Assembly: GCF_024124765.2 (NCBI RefSeq)
Contig: NZ_JAMXSR020000002.1
Coordinates: forward strand, 3,058,001-3,122,000
Length of the DNA stretch: 64,000 nucleotides
Reading direction: 5' to 3'
From: Sphingomonas sp. H160509
Lineage (GTDB): Bacteria > Pseudomonadota > Alphaproteobacteria > Sphingomonadales > Sphingomonadaceae
Shown here: one piece after another, positions 27,489-38,818 of the stretch
Layout: every line of letters starts with the position of its first letter
How positions within the stretch are numbered: position 1 is the first letter of the stretch
Position numbers and translations under genes: made by a program
The notes under the pieces: model-generated
The model's database searches: none
Told to the model about the DNA's origin: nothing
What the model saw: the letters and a program-made list of their open reading frames with translations, nothing else

Positions 27489-30400
27489 ATGACCACATGG
27501 CAGTTCTGGATCGACCGCGGCGGCACGTTCACCGACGTCGTCGCGCGGCAACCGGACGGGCGGATCGTCACCGCCAAGCTGCTGTCGGAAGATCCCGAGC
27601 GCTATGATGATGCCGCGGTCGAGGCGATCCGGCGGCTGACCGAGGGGGCGGATGTGTCGCTCGAACTGCGGATCGGGACGACGGTCGCGACCAACGCGCT
27701 GCTCGAACGCAAGGGCGAGCCGACGTGTCTCGCGATCACCCGCGGGTTCGGCGATGCGCTGCTGATCGGCCACCAGGAACGGTCCGACATTTTTGCGCGC
27801 GACGTGAACCGTCCGCCGCCCTTGTTCGCGCATGTCGTTGAGATCGACGAGCGGGTCGGGGCGGACGGCGATGTGCTCCGTCCGCTCGACGGCGACGCCG
27901 CGCGCGCGGGCTTGCAGGCGGCGTTCGAGAGCGGCCTGCGCGCGGTCGCGATCGTCCTCATGCACGGCTATCGCTTCACCGCGCACGAGGAGGCGCTGGC
28001 GGCAATCGCAGCCGAGATCGGCTTCACCCAAATCTCGGTCAGCCACCGCGTCGCGCCGCTCATAAAGCTGATCGGGCGCGGCGATACGACCGTCGTCGAT
28101 GCGTATCTGTCGCCGGTCGTCGATCGCTATGTCGCGGGCCTGAGCGACGCGCTGGGGCAGGGCGCGTTGTTCATGCAGTCGTCGGGCGGGCTGGTCGACG
28201 GCGCAGGCTTTCGCGGCAAGGACGCGATCCTGTCGGGGCCGGCGGGCGGCATCGTCGGCATGGCCGCGACCGCGCGCGAGGCCGGGTTCGAACAGATCAT
28301 CGGCTTCGACATGGGCGGCACCTCGACCGATGTCTCGCACTACGCCGGCACGTACGAGCGCGACACCGAGACGCTGATCGCCGGCGCCCGCATCCGCGCG
28401 CCGATGCTGCGGATCCATACCGTCGCGGCAGGCGGCGGCTCGATCTGCCGGTTCGACGGCGAGCGACTGATCGTCGGCCCCGAGAGCGCAGGCGCGGTGC
28501 CGGGGCCTGCGTGCTACCGCCGCGGTGGGCCGCTGACCGTGACAGACTGCAACGTGATGCTTGGCAAGGTTCGCCCCGAATTCTTCCCGGCGCTGTTCGG
28601 CGCGGCAGGCGACCAGCCGCTCGATGCCGAGGCGGTGACCGCCCGGTTCGCGGAGTTGCCGCTCGATCCGCAAGTTGCAGCGGAGGGGTTCGTCGCGGTC
28701 GCGGTGGCGAACATGGCGAATGCGATCCGGACGATCTCCGTCGCGCGCGGGCATGACGTGACGCGCTACACGCTGGCGTGCTTCGGCGGGGCCGGGGGGC
28801 AGCATGCGTGCCTCGTCGCCGATGCGCTGGCGATGGACCGGGTGATGATCCACCCGCTGGCCGGGGTGCTGTCGGCATACGGAATGGGGCTGGCCGACCG
28901 CCGGGTTCTTCGCGAGGCTACGTCGGGCGCGGCGTTCGCGAATTACGCTGAGATCGTCAAAGCGTTGGACGGGCTGGCGGAGGCCGCGCGCGACGCGCTG
29001 GTGGCGCAGGGCGTCACGGCGGACGACGTCCGGATCGAACGCCGCGTGCATTTGCGCCGAGGCCAGACCGACCACACCATCGAACTCGATCTCGCCGAAC
29101 CGGCAGCGATGATCGCCGCGTTCGACGCCGCGCACATCGCCCAGTTCGGGTTCGGCAGCGAGGCGCCGCTGATCGCCGACCGGATCGTTGCCGAGGCGAT
29201 CGCCGAGAGTCCGCCGACCGATGCCGCGCTTGTCTCGTTCCCCGAAGAGCCAGCGTCGCCGCTGTCCGTCGCCCCCGTCTACATGGCGGGCGCATGGCAC
29301 GACACGCCGGTGCTGGCGCGCGAAGGCCTCCCCCGCCGGCCACGCCATCGACGGCCCCGCGCTGATCCTCGACAGCGTCTCGACCACCATTGTCGAGCCG
29401 GGTTGGCGCGCGCGCGTCGATCCGATCGGCAATCTGATCCTCGACCGTATCGCACCGCGCGTCGGCGCTAGCATCGGCACCGAATCCGATCCCGTCCGGC
29501 TGGCGATCTTCGCCGGTCTGTTCATGAGCATCGCCGAGGAAATGGGCGCCGCGCTTCAGCGCTCCGCCGCCTCGGTCAACATCCGCGAACGTCTCGACTT
29601 CAGCTGCGCGCTGTTCGACGCGCACGGCAACCTCGTCGCCAACGCCCCGCACATCCCCGTCCATCTGGGCTCGATGGGCGAGAGCATCCGCACGATCATC
29701 GACGCACGAAGCGGCGGCGCAGACGGCCGCGGTATCCGCCGCGGCGACGCCTACGCGCTCAACGCGCCGTATCGCGGCGGCACGCACCTCCCCGACATCA
29801 CCGTCATCATGCCGGTGTTTGCCGATGACGGCGATGCGCCGGCATTCTTCGTAGCCGCCCGCGGGCATCACGCAGACGTCGGCGGTATCACGCCCGGATC
29901 AATGCCGCCCGAGAGCCGCTCCGTCGAGGAAGAGGGCGTTCTGCTCGACGACGTGCTGGTGGTCGACGAAGGTCGCTTCCTAGAAGCGGAATTGCGCGCG
30001 GTGTTCGCGTCCGGCCCCTATCCCGCACGCAACGTCGACCAGAATATCGCTGATCTCGCCGCACAGCTGGCAGCCTGCACACGCGGCGCGACTGGTCTCA
30101 CGCGACTCGCGAACGAGTACGGCACGGACGTCGTCGCGGCCTACATGGAACACGTCCAGGCCAATGCCGACGCCGCCGTCCGCCGCCTGATCGCAACGCT
30201 CGACGACGGCGCGTTCGCGTACGAGATGGATGACGGCGCAGTCGTCCGCGTGGCCGTCCGCGTCGACCGCGAGGCCGCAACGATGGTTGTCGACTTCGCC
30301 GGCACCAGCGATCAGCGCCCGACCAACTTCAACGCCCCCGTCTCAATCGTCCGCGCGGCCGTGCTCTACGTCGTCCGCGCTCTGATCGACGAGGCGGTGC

Positions 30401-31029
30401 CGCTCAACGACGGCTGCCTGCGCGGCGTCACCATCCGCGTGCCCGAAGGCTCGATGCTCAACCCGCGCTATCCGGCTGCGGTCGTCGCCGGCAACGTCGA
30501 GACAAGCCAGGTCGTCACCGACGCGCTGTTCGGCGCGCTCGGCGCGATGGCGGCGAGCCAGGGGACGATGAACAACTTCACCTTCGGCAACGCCGTGCAC
30601 CAATATTACGAGACGATCGCCGGCGGGGCAGGCGCGGGCCCCGGCTTCGATGGCGCATCGGTGATCCAGACGCACATGACGAACAGCCGGCTGACCGACC
30701 CCGAGATCTTCGAGACGCGCTTCCCCGTGTTGCTGGAGGAATTCTCAATCCGCCGCGGCTCGGGTGGGGCAGGCGCGCATAACGGCGGCGACGGGGCGAC
30801 GCGGCGCGTGCGCTTCCTCAAGGACATGACCGCCTGCATCCTCGCCAACCGCCGCCGCATCCCGCCGTTTGGGATGGCCGGCGGTGACAGTGGCGGGCTC
30901 GGCTCGGCATCGGTCGAGCGCGCGGATGGCAGCGTCGAACATCTCGGCTCGACCGCCAAGGTCGACATGCACGCCGGCGACGTGTTCGTGATCGAGACGC
31001 CCGGCGGGGGTGGCTTCGGGCAGGCATGA
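27489..31029 (+). CDS. 5-oxoprolinase-type hydantoinase, HyuA-HyuB fusion (frame broken at C5)
   Basis: ATP-dependent ring-opening enzyme of the hydantoinase/oxoprolinase family. About 1179 residues after repair, with both halves in one chain as in eukaryotic OPLAH. The HyuA part (residues 1 to about 660) has [15 protein letters not shown] and [14 protein letters not shown], the ASKHA nucleotide-binding motifs. The HyuB part starts near [20 protein letters not shown] and carries [20 protein letters not shown]. The C5 run at 29330-29334 breaks the frame; C4 gives [19 protein letters not shown]. 5-oxo-L-proline to glutamate is the likeliest reaction, but N-methylhydantoin cannot be excluded. 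Confidence 0.9.
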
Positions 31030-31114
31030 TCGCACACGTGCCGAGCGACCGCTGGTTGCGGTAACGCGACGAACGCGGCACACACGGCATTCGATCAGCC
31101 TGAAAGTGAAGACC

Positions 31115-33444
31115 ATGACCGCATCCCGTTCCCGCGCCCTGTTCGTCCGATTGCTGGCGGGATCGGTGCTGGCGATCGCAGCGCCCGCCGTGGCGCAGAC
31201 GACCAACAACGCACCCGGTGCGGCGGCGGCGCGGACCGAGGCTCCCAAGGCGCGGCCATGGATGAACACTGCGCTGGGCGCCGATGCGCGCGTCGATTTG
31301 CTCCTCAAGGAGATGACGCTCGACGAGAAGCTGCAGCTCACCTTTGGTTACTTTGCGACCAATGCAGACTGGCTCAAGACGCCGGTCAAGAACTGGGTCT
31401 ATCCGAAGAACGGGCTGGCCGCGTCCGCCGGGATCGTGCCCGGCATCCCGCGGCTCGGCATCCCCAGCCAGTGGCAGACCGATGCTGGCGTCGGTGTCGC
31501 CAGCCAGCGCGGGCCGACGCCGCGTCTGCGCACCTCGCTGCCCTCCGGGATCGCGACCGCGTCGACCTGGAACCCCGAACTGGCGCAGGCCGGTGGCGCG
31601 ATGATCGGCAACGAGGCGTTCCTGTCGGGCTTCAACGTGCAGCTCGCGGGCGGGATGAACCTGACGCGCGAGCCGCGCAACGGCCGCAATTTCGAATATG
31701 GCGGTGAGGATCCGTTGCTGGCGGGCGTCATCACTGGCCACGAGATCAAGGGGATCCAGTCGCAGCACGTCGTATCGACGATGAAGCATTACGCCTTCAA
31801 CGGCCAGGAGACGAACCGGAACAACATCGATCACAAGATCGGTGAACAGGCGGCACGCCAGTCCGACCTGCTCGCGTTCGAGATCGCCAACGAGGTCGGC
31901 CAGCCCGGCTCGGTGATGTGCTCGTACAACCGCGTGAACGGCCATTATGCGTGCGAGAACGACTGGCTGCTCAACACGGTGCTGAAGCGCGATTGGGGCT
32001 TCAAGGGCTATGTCATGTCCGACTGGGGCGCGACGCATTCGACCAGTGAGGCGGCCAATGCCGGGCTCGACCAGCAATCGGGCTGGGCGTTCGATCGCTC
32101 GGCCTATTTTGCGGATGCGCTGCGCGAGGCGGTCAACAACGGTCATGTGACCGAGGCGCGCGCGACCGACATGGCGCGGCGCGTGCTGTGGGGGATGTTT
32201 TCCGTAGGAGCGTTCGACAAGGTCGTGGCGGGCGATCGCGCGACGACGATCGATTACGCCGGGCATGCCGCGGTAACCCGCGCGGATGCGGAGGAGGGCA
32301 TCGTCCTGCTCAAGAACACCGCGGGGCTGTTGCCGATCGCCAAGACCGCCAAGTCGATCCTGCTGATCGGCGCGCATGCCGATGTCGGCGTGTTGTCGGG
32401 TGGCGGTTCGAGCCAAGTCTATTCGCACAATGCCCCGGCCAACGGCCTGATCGTGGCGGACGAATTCCCGAGCGGCTTTCCCGGCCCCAAGACGTATCAC
32501 GCGTCGTCGCCGATGAAGGCCTTGCAGGCGCGGAGCGGCGCGACCGTGACGTATCTCGACGGCAAGGACGTCAAGGCGGCTGCCGCGGCGGCGCGGAAAG
32601 CGGACGTCGTCGTCGTGTTCGGCGAGCAGTGGACCGGCGAGTCGTTCGACGTGCCCGACCTGAACCTGCCGGCTGGCCAGAACGCGCTGATCGACGCGGT
32701 GGCGGGGGGCGAACAAAAAAGACGGTGGTGGTGCTCGAAACCGGCGGGCCGGTGGTGATGCCGTGGCTCGGTAAGGTCGGGGCGGTGCTGGAGGCGTGGT
32801 ATCCGGGCACGGCTGGCGGCGAGGCGATCGCGCGCGTGCTGACCGGCGAGGTCAACCCGTCGGGGCATCTGCCCGCGACCTTCCCGGCGTCGCTCGCGCA
32901 GATCCCGCGCCCGAAGCTCGAGGGTGACCCGAAGCTCGACCGCGATTCGCATCCGATGGGCAATTACGACATCGAGGGCGCTGCGGTCGGTTATAAGTGG
33001 TTCGACAAGACCGGCGCCAAGCCGCTGTTCCCATTCGGCTACGGGCTTTCCTATACAAATTTCGCGATGGGTGGTTTGACCGCCGCGCCGCAGGGCAAGG
33101 GGATCAAGGCCGGGTTCTCGGTGAAGAATATTGGTGCGGTGCAGGGCAAGGCGGTCGCGCAGGTCTATGTGTCGGGTGCGGGCTGGGAGGCGCCGAAGCG
33201 GCTGGGGGCTTTCCGCAAGGTCGATCTCGCGCCGGGTTCCGAGCAGGCCGTGTCGGTGACGATCGATCCGCGATTGCTGGCGACGTTCGATGTCGCGAGC
33301 GGTGGGTGGAAGATCGCTGGCGGCGACTACAAGGTAATGCTGGCGACGTCGGCGGCGGATGTCGTGCAGACGGTGACGGTGCGGGTTGCGGCGCAGACGC
33401 TGGATCGTGGGGGAAGTGAGGGCTCTCCCGTTCGTCCCGAGTAG
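31115..33444 (+). CDS. Glycoside hydrolase family 3 beta-glucosidase (frame broken at G6/A6)
   Basis: Exported GH3 enzyme, 775 residues after repair. The signal peptide ends at AAPAVAQ. The catalytic nucleophile Asp is in KGYVMSDWGATHS, and upstream substrate-binding residues are in STMKHYAFNGQET. A second alpha/beta domain follows (VLSGGGSSQVYSH, VVVFGEQWTGES), then a fibronectin III-like C-terminus (FPFGYGLSYTNF). The G6 at 32704-32709 and the adjacent A6 run must each lose one base to give AVAGANKKTVVVLETGGPVV. Likely role: trimming oligosaccharides in the periplasm. No TonB receptor or other polysaccharide-utilisation gene is next to it. Confidence 0.92.
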
Positions 33445-33469
33445 GCGACGAGTAGCTTCGTAGGAGCGT

Positions 33470-33541
33470 ATCGAGACGGCGTATCGAGGGACCGGTTGTC
33501 GCGCGGAACCTGTACCTCGATACGAGCCCCTCGATACGCCC
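33470..33541. repeat. Inverted CGTATCGAG / CTCGATACG repeats
   Basis: GGCGTATCGAGGG and CCCCTCGATACGCC are inverted complements, and each arm carries a second copy of the same 9-mer. They lie directly after the GH3 gene and may form its terminator or a protein-binding palindrome. The rest of the 438-base gap (33445-33882) holds the family A palindrome and no visible gene. Confidence 0.6.
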
Positions 33542-33746
33542 AAGAGGGCTACTCGGTCTCTACTCGGTACGAACGGTGTGGGGCGGGGCGCATGACCCGA
33601 CGCAGATCGGGTGAGGCGACGCTGCCGGAAAGCGGCATAGGGTGAAGGTCCGTCGCCAGGCGAAGACCCCCCTTACGTCGTACCGTATTCGTCGCCTCTC
33701 TCGTTGGGAGAGGGAAGGGTCGAAGCGATCCCGATCGATCCACCTG

Positions 33747-33870
33747 ATCCTCCCCCGCCAGGGGGAGGTGGCTGGCGCTTGCCAGACGGAGGGGGAGGTG
33801 AGGAATCACCGGGGTTGCGTGTCCTCCCCCTCCGTCACCTTCGGCGCCACCTCCCCTTGCCGGGGAGGAT
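33747..33870. repeat. Extragenic palindrome, family A copy 2
   Basis: Starts GATCCTCCCCCGCCAGGGGG and ends with CTTGCCGGGGAGGAT, with the same TGGCGCTTGCCAGACGGAGG interior module seen in the other two copies. It separates the convergent GH3 and DUF885 genes. Confidence 0.85.
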
Positions 33871-33882
33871 AAGGGTGCTCGG

Positions 33883-35697
33883 TTATCCCCTCGCCTTCAT
33901 CGCCGCGATCCGCTCATCGACGCGGCGTTCCAGGATCGTGAGCGGCATCGCGCCTTCCTTCAGGATGTCGTGGAACTGCTTCAGGTCGAACTTGTCGCCC
34001 AGCGCCGCCTTCGCCTTCACTCGTGCGCGCGTCCATGCCATGTGGCCGACCTTGTAGCTGCATGCCTGCCCGGCCTGCGTGCAGTAGCGTTCCACCTCGC
34101 GCTGCGTGCGCGGCCGGGCGAAGCCGGTCGTCGCGACCATGTAGTCGGTCGCCTTCTCGCGGCTCCAGCGCTTCGCATGGATGCCGGTATCGACCACCAG
34201 TCGCGTCGCGCGGAACAGGAACGACTGGAGATACCCGGCGCGTTCCAGCGGCGACGCATACGCACCGAGTTCATCGGCGAGCTGCTCCGCGTACAGCGCC
34301 CAGCCTTCCGAATAGGCCGAGAAGAAGCCGATCTTCCGCAGCGTCGGGATGTCCTTCGATTCCTGCGCGAGGCTGATCTGCAGGTGATGCCCCGGCACGC
34401 CCTCGTGATAGGTGAGCGACGGCAGCGTGTATTTCGGCCAGTCGCCGACGTCCTTCAGATTGACGAAGTAGATCGCCGGGCGGCTGCCATCGAGCGAGGC
34501 GCGGTTGTAATAGCCGTTCGACGCGCCGTCCTGAATCTCGACCGGGACCGCACGAATCTCGAGCGGCTGCGTCGGCACTTCGGAGAAGGCCTGGGGCAGC
34601 TTGGCGTACATCGCCTTGATGCCGTCGTTCAGGCCGGCGATCAGCTCGGTGCGGCCCTCCGCGGTGTTCGCGTAGAGTTGGTCCGGCGTCACGTTCAGCT
34701 TCGCCAAGCGCTCGCCTACCGTGCCGGTAGTGAACCCTTGCGACTTCAGGATCGTGTCGAGCTGCGCGGTGATCTCGGCGACCTGCGCCAGGCCGATGCG
34801 GTGGACCTCGTCCGGGCTCATCGTCGTGGTCGTCGCTTGGTTCAGCGCCATCGCGTAGATCGCGTCGCCATTGGGCACGCGCCAGATTCCGTCACCGGGC
34901 TTCGTGGTCGGTTTCAGCCGCTCGATCAGCGCGATCTGGCGGTCGAGCGCGGGATAGACCTTCGCGTCGACGATCTTCGCGGCGCGTGCCTGCCAGTCGC
35001 CGGTCAGGCCCTTCGCTGTCGCGCGCTTCACCAGCGACTGGACTATGCTCGACGTGGCGGCAGGCTGGCTGCGCAGTTTTCGCATCTGGCCGAGCGTCAA
35101 GTCGAGCGACCAGCTGGGTGCGAGCAGCCCGCGTGCCGCCTCCGCTTGCTGCATCGCGCTTTCCTGGTCGAGCACCGTGCCGAACTGGTCGAGCCGCGAC
35201 AGATACGCCTCGGCATCCGGGGTGGCGTTGATCGTGTGCGCGGTGTTGAGGAAGTCGGGCACCTGGAAATAGGCGCCGCCCTGCTGGAAGATCCGATAGG
35301 GGCGGATCGGGCTGTCCATGCCGAATTTCTCGGGTGCGGCGATCTGCGTGGCGAGCGAGTAGCGGACGACTTCGAGGTTGAGCTTGGCGGCGGGTGACAG
35401 GCCCGCGCCGTCGTAGCGAGCGAGACTGGCGAGCGCGGCCTTGGTCTCGGCGACGTCGCGCGCGCGCTTGTCGGGTGTGCGTGGCGACAATTGCCCCTTC
35501 AGCGATGCTAGCGGCCCCTTGTCGAGACCGAGCGACGTCGCGAGTTCGGGCGACCGCGCGACGCTCGCCTGGAAGATGCGCTCGAAATCGGCGTTGAGCG
35601 CGGTGTCGCCGCTCGACTGCGCGAAGGCCGACGACGGCAGCAGCGTTGTGGCGAGCGCGGCAACGCCGCCCGATGCGAGGAACTGGCGACGATCCAT
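33883..35697 (-). CDS. DUF885 family protein, probable exported metallopeptidase
   Basis: 604 residues, intact. The N-terminus MDRRQFLASGGVAALATTLL resembles a twin-arginine signal, with cleavage after SSAFAQ. A H-E-x3-G-H-H motif (LTYHEGVPGHHLQ, about residue 430) with a downstream Glu in FFSAYSEGWALYAEQL fits a gluzincin-like peptidase, which is how DUF885 is usually viewed. GFARPRTQREVERYCTQAGQ is a conserved family block. Substrate is unknown. The gene stands alone between palindromic gaps. Confidence 0.88.
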   Translation of the reverse strand: MDRRQFLASGGVAALATTLLPSSAFAQSSGDTALNADFERIFQASVARSPELATSLGLDKGPLASLKGQLSPRTPDKRARDVAETKAALASLARYDGAGLSPAAKLNLEVVRYSLATQIAAPEKFGMDSPIRPYRIFQQGGAYFQVPDFLNTAHTINATPDAEAYLSRLDQFGTVLDQESAMQQAEAARGLLAPSWSLDLTLGQMRKLRSQPAATSSIVQSLVKRATAKGLTGDWQARAAKIVDAKVYPALDRQIALIERLKPTTKPGDGIWRVPNGDAIYAMALNQATTTTMSPDEVHRIGLAQVAEITAQLDTILKSQGFTTGTVGERLAKLNVTPDQLYANTAEGRTELIAGLNDGIKAMYAKLPQAFSEVPTQPLEIRAVPVEIQDGASNGYYNRASLDGSRPAIYFVNLKDVGDWPKYTLPSLTYHEGVPGHHLQISLAQESKDIPTLRKIGFFSAYSEGWALYAEQLADELGAYASPLERAGYLQSFLFRATRLVVDTGIHAKRWSREKATDYMVATTGFARPRTQREVERYCTQAGQACSYKVGHMAWTRARVKAKAALGDKFDLKQFHDILKEGAMPLTILERRVDERIAAMKARG

Positions 35698-36159
35698 GAC
35701 GAATTCTCCCGTGAACTTTGGCGCATCTAAACCGATCTCGGTCCGGATCGCCAGCGCTTCGGAAACTGGAATTTCGACGCGTCTGCGGCCGGATCCGGCG
35801 CGAAACATGCGCATATGGCAAAACCGCGGGAAACTGCCGGAACAAGCGGGGATATCGTCGGTTTGACCCGAGAGCCCGGCGGTGTCCTTACCCCCCGAAG
35901 GATGCCGTCGGGTGTATGCGTAGGTGAGGTAGACGTGCGAGACGAGACATCCAGGCGTGAAGCCGGCAGGCGTGAAGCCGGCGCACGATTGCACGATGTC
36001 GGCGAAAGATTGCGCTCGTCGTGGCAGACTCCCACGGACACGATGATCACCGAGGACATCCCGACGCTGCTCACGCGCCTGTCGCAGGTGCCGAAGACCC
36101 GCAGGAAACCGTAGTTCGATCGGCCCGGCGCACGGCCGGACCGATCCTGTATCCTGACC
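35698..36159. other. 462-base gap between two minus-strand genes, no convincing gene
   Basis: Holds the putative promoter region of the DUF885 gene and the 3' flank of manC. A 15-base unit AGGCGTGAAGCCGGC is repeated in tandem around 35950-35985. A plus-strand open frame of 99 codons (35815-36114) is rich in Arg, Thr and Pro, lacks a ribosome-binding site and resembles no family I know. Confidence 0.5.
36116..36148 (-). terminator. GC-rich hairpin after manC
   Basis: GATCGG-CCCGGC and GGCCGG-A-CCGATC pair around a GCAC loop just downstream of the manC stop. There is no long T run, so intrinsic termination is only probable. Confidence 0.5.
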
Positions 36160-37250
36160 TCAGCTGGTCGGCGCGGCGTTCTTTGCAGCGTTTTTCATCG
36201 CCTCGATGAGCTTCTTCACTTCCTGGCTGCGGCCGCGTGGCATGATCAGTACGTCGTTGCCGCTCGCGACCACGATCAGGTCCTCGACGCCGACCAGCGA
36301 GACGCGGACGCCGTCGCTGCGGACGAAGCAATTCTTCGTGTCGATCGCGAGCACGGCGCCGTCACCGTGGCTGCGGTGCGCGTTGCCGTCGCCGTCCGTG
36401 TCGCTGATCGCGTGGAGCGCGTCCCAGCTGCCCACGTCGTTCCAGCCCATCGCGACCGGCACAACCGCGACCCGGTCGGCCTTTTCCATCACCGCGTAAT
36501 CGATCGAATCGTCGGGCGAGGCGGCGAACGCGGTCGAGTCGGGATAGATCCGCGAGCCCTGGGTACGTGCCTTGTCCATCGCCTCCTGCGTGGCGGTGAG
36601 GATGCCCGGATCGAACTGTGCGAGCGCCTCGAGATAGGCGTCGGCGAGGAACAGGAAAATCCCGCCGTTCCAGGCGTGATCGCCGCTGGCTAGCATCGAC
36701 TGAGCCTTGTCGAGCGGGGGCTTCTCGACGAACCGCGCGACGCGGTTGACGCCGGGCTGAAGCTCGTCGCCGATCTGGATCCAGCCATAGCCGGTTTCCG
36801 GGCGCGTCGGGTGCGATGCCGAACGTGACGAGCCACCCTTGCGTGACGAGCGGCATCGCCGCCTCGATCGCTGCGTGGAAGGCCGCGACATCGCCGATGA
36901 CGTGATCCGACGGCATCACCAGCAGCGCGTCGCCGCCGCCACCGGCGGCAATCGCGGCGAGCGCGATGGCGGGGGGCGGTGTTGCGACCGATCGGCTCCA
37001 GGATCAGCGCCTGCGGAGTCGCGCCTGCCTCGGCAAGCTGCTGCTCGACGAGGTCCGCGTGACGCGCATTGGCGACAACGATCGGCGCGGCGAAGCGTTC
37101 GCCGAACGCGCGGCCCGCGGTCAGCTGCAGCATCGTCTCGTCCGCGGTCAGCGCCAGCATCTGCTTGGGCATTTCGGGGCGCGACATCGGCCAGAGGCGC
37201 GTGCCCGAACCGCCTGAAAGAATAACGGGAACGATCTTACGTGCGGTCAT
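36160..37250 (-). CDS. manC: Mannose-1-phosphate guanylyltransferase (two frame breaks)
   Basis: Makes GDP-mannose from mannose-1-phosphate and GTP for exopolysaccharide. 362 residues after repair, so it lacks the extra C-terminal isomerase domain of bifunctional enzymes. The pyrophosphorylase motif GGSGTRLWPMSRPEMPKQ lies near the N-terminus, and VEKP (substrate site) is in ARFVEKPPLDKAQ. Breaks are at 36971-36976 (G6 on plus) and 36809-36811 (G3); one base fewer at each gives GRNTAPAIALAAIAAGGGGD and VTFGIAPTRPETGYGWIQ. It is divergent from the sugar transferase gene, and the two likely serve the same polysaccharide. Confidence 0.93.
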
Positions 37251-37411
37251 GAAGCCTCCTGCTGGCGCCGAGCTATAACGTGGCAATTTCGCGCGCCAAT
37301 CGCCGAATGATCGGATTGGCATGCAGTCTTCAGGCTTTTTTGGTGTTTTACTGCGAAACGTGGCGTTCAGGTGTCGGAAGCGTTTACACTGGTGCGTCGG
37401 GATAGCGGACG

Positions 37412-38799
37412 ATGATACGGCTCTTCAAGCATTACGTACCTTATGCGGTCCTCCTGCTCGGCCTTGTCGATGCGGTGTTGCTGATCGCGTCGGCGGAGAT
37501 CGGCTGGATCCTCCGCGCGCATCAGATCGGCATGGAGGTCGGCCCGATCCATACCCGGATCGCGCAGTTGCTGACGTTCGCGCTCGCATTGCAGGTCTCG
37601 CTGGTCGCGGTCGGGGCGTATGGCGTCGCGTCGTTCCTGTCGCTGCGTTTTGCCGCCGCGCGGCTGGCGGTGGCGCTCTCGCTGGGCGTGATGTTCCTGT
37701 CGCTGATCTTCTTCCTCGTCCCCCGCTCGCGCTGTGGCGATCGAACCTGCTCTACTCGACCGTGATTGCGACCGTCCTGCTCGTCACGGTCCGTGCGGTG
37801 CTCGGCAAGACGCTCGGGGGCGAGACGTTCAAGCGGCGGATCGTCGTGCTCGGCGCCGGCACCCGCGCGGCGCGGATCGAGACGCTGGCCGCACAACCCG
37901 GCGTCAACTTCGTCGTCGCGGGCTTCGTCCTGATGGGCGAGGCGGACCCGGTCGTCCAAGGCGCGATGCCGCGCGCCGATATCCCCAATCTCGCCGCGCA
38001 TATCGTCGACCAGAATGCGAGCGAGGTCGTGCTGGCGCTCGACGAACGCCGCAACGCCCTGCCGATGAAGGATCTGCTCCGCGTCCGCACCACCGGCGTG
38101 CAGGTCAGCGAAATATCGAGCTTCCTCGAACGCGAGACGGGGCGCATCGACCTGAAGAGCGTCAACCCGTCCTGGCTGATCTTCTCCGACGGGTTCGCCT
38201 CCAGCCGGATGCTGTCGAGCGTGTTCAAGCGCGCGTTCGACATCGTCGCCAGCGGACTGCTGCTGGTCGTCACGCTGCCGATCATCCTGCTCACCGCGAT
38301 CGCGATCAAACTCGAGTCGAAGGGGCCGGCGTTCTATCGCCAGCGTCGCGTCGGGCTCTACAACGAGGGTTTCGACATCCTCAAGCTGCGGTCGATGCGG
38401 CAGGACGCCGAGGTCGCGGGCAAGGCGGTCTGGGCAGCGGAGGACGATCCGCGGATCACCCGGATCGGTCGCTTCATCCGGAAGGTGCGGATCGACGAAC
38501 TGCCGCAGACCTGGACCGTGCTGAAGGGCGAGATGAGCTTCGTCGGTCCGCGCCCCGAACGCCCGCAGTTCGTCCAGCAGCTCGAGGAGCAGCTGCCGTT
38601 CTACGCCGAGCGGCATATGGTGAAGCCTGGGATCACCGGCTGGGCGCAGATCAACTATCCGTATGGCGCGTCGATCGAGGATGCGAGGCACAAGCTCGAA
38701 TACGACCTGTATTACGCGAAGAATTATTCGCCGTTCCTTGACATGCTGATCCTGTTGCAGACGCTCCGCGTGGTGTTGTGGCCGGCAGGCGCGCGGTGA
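37412..38799 (+). CDS. Polyprenyl-phosphate sugar transferase, EpsB/TIGR03013-type (frame broken at C5)
   Basis: Membrane enzyme that starts repeat-unit assembly by moving a sugar phosphate onto the lipid carrier. About 462 residues after repair: four N-terminal membrane helices, a Rossmann-like middle domain (RIVVLGAGTRAARIETLA), another helix near residue 275, then the catalytic bacterial sugar transferase domain. Catalytic signatures are SKGPAFYRQRRVGLYNEGFD, KVRIDELPQ, MSFVGPRPERPQF and PGITGWAQINYPYG. The C5 run at 37720-37724 breaks the frame and needs one more base or two fewer. Genes of this subtype usually sit with prsKRT and exosortase, as is partly true here. Confidence 0.9.
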
Positions 38800-38818
38800 T
38801 TTTCGTAGCTGACCGCGC

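Noticed and set aside
35815..36114. 99-codon frame upstream of the DUF885 gene
   Set aside because: Composition is random-like, there is no ribosome-binding site, and it includes a tandem DNA repeat. I could not relate it to any protein.
37251..37411. Sigma-54 promoter before the sugar transferase (TTGGCATGCAGTCTTC; TTGGTGTTTTACTGC)
   Set aside because: The first lacks GC at -12; the second has nine rather than ten bases between GG and GC. With homopolymer errors common here it stays possible but unsupported.
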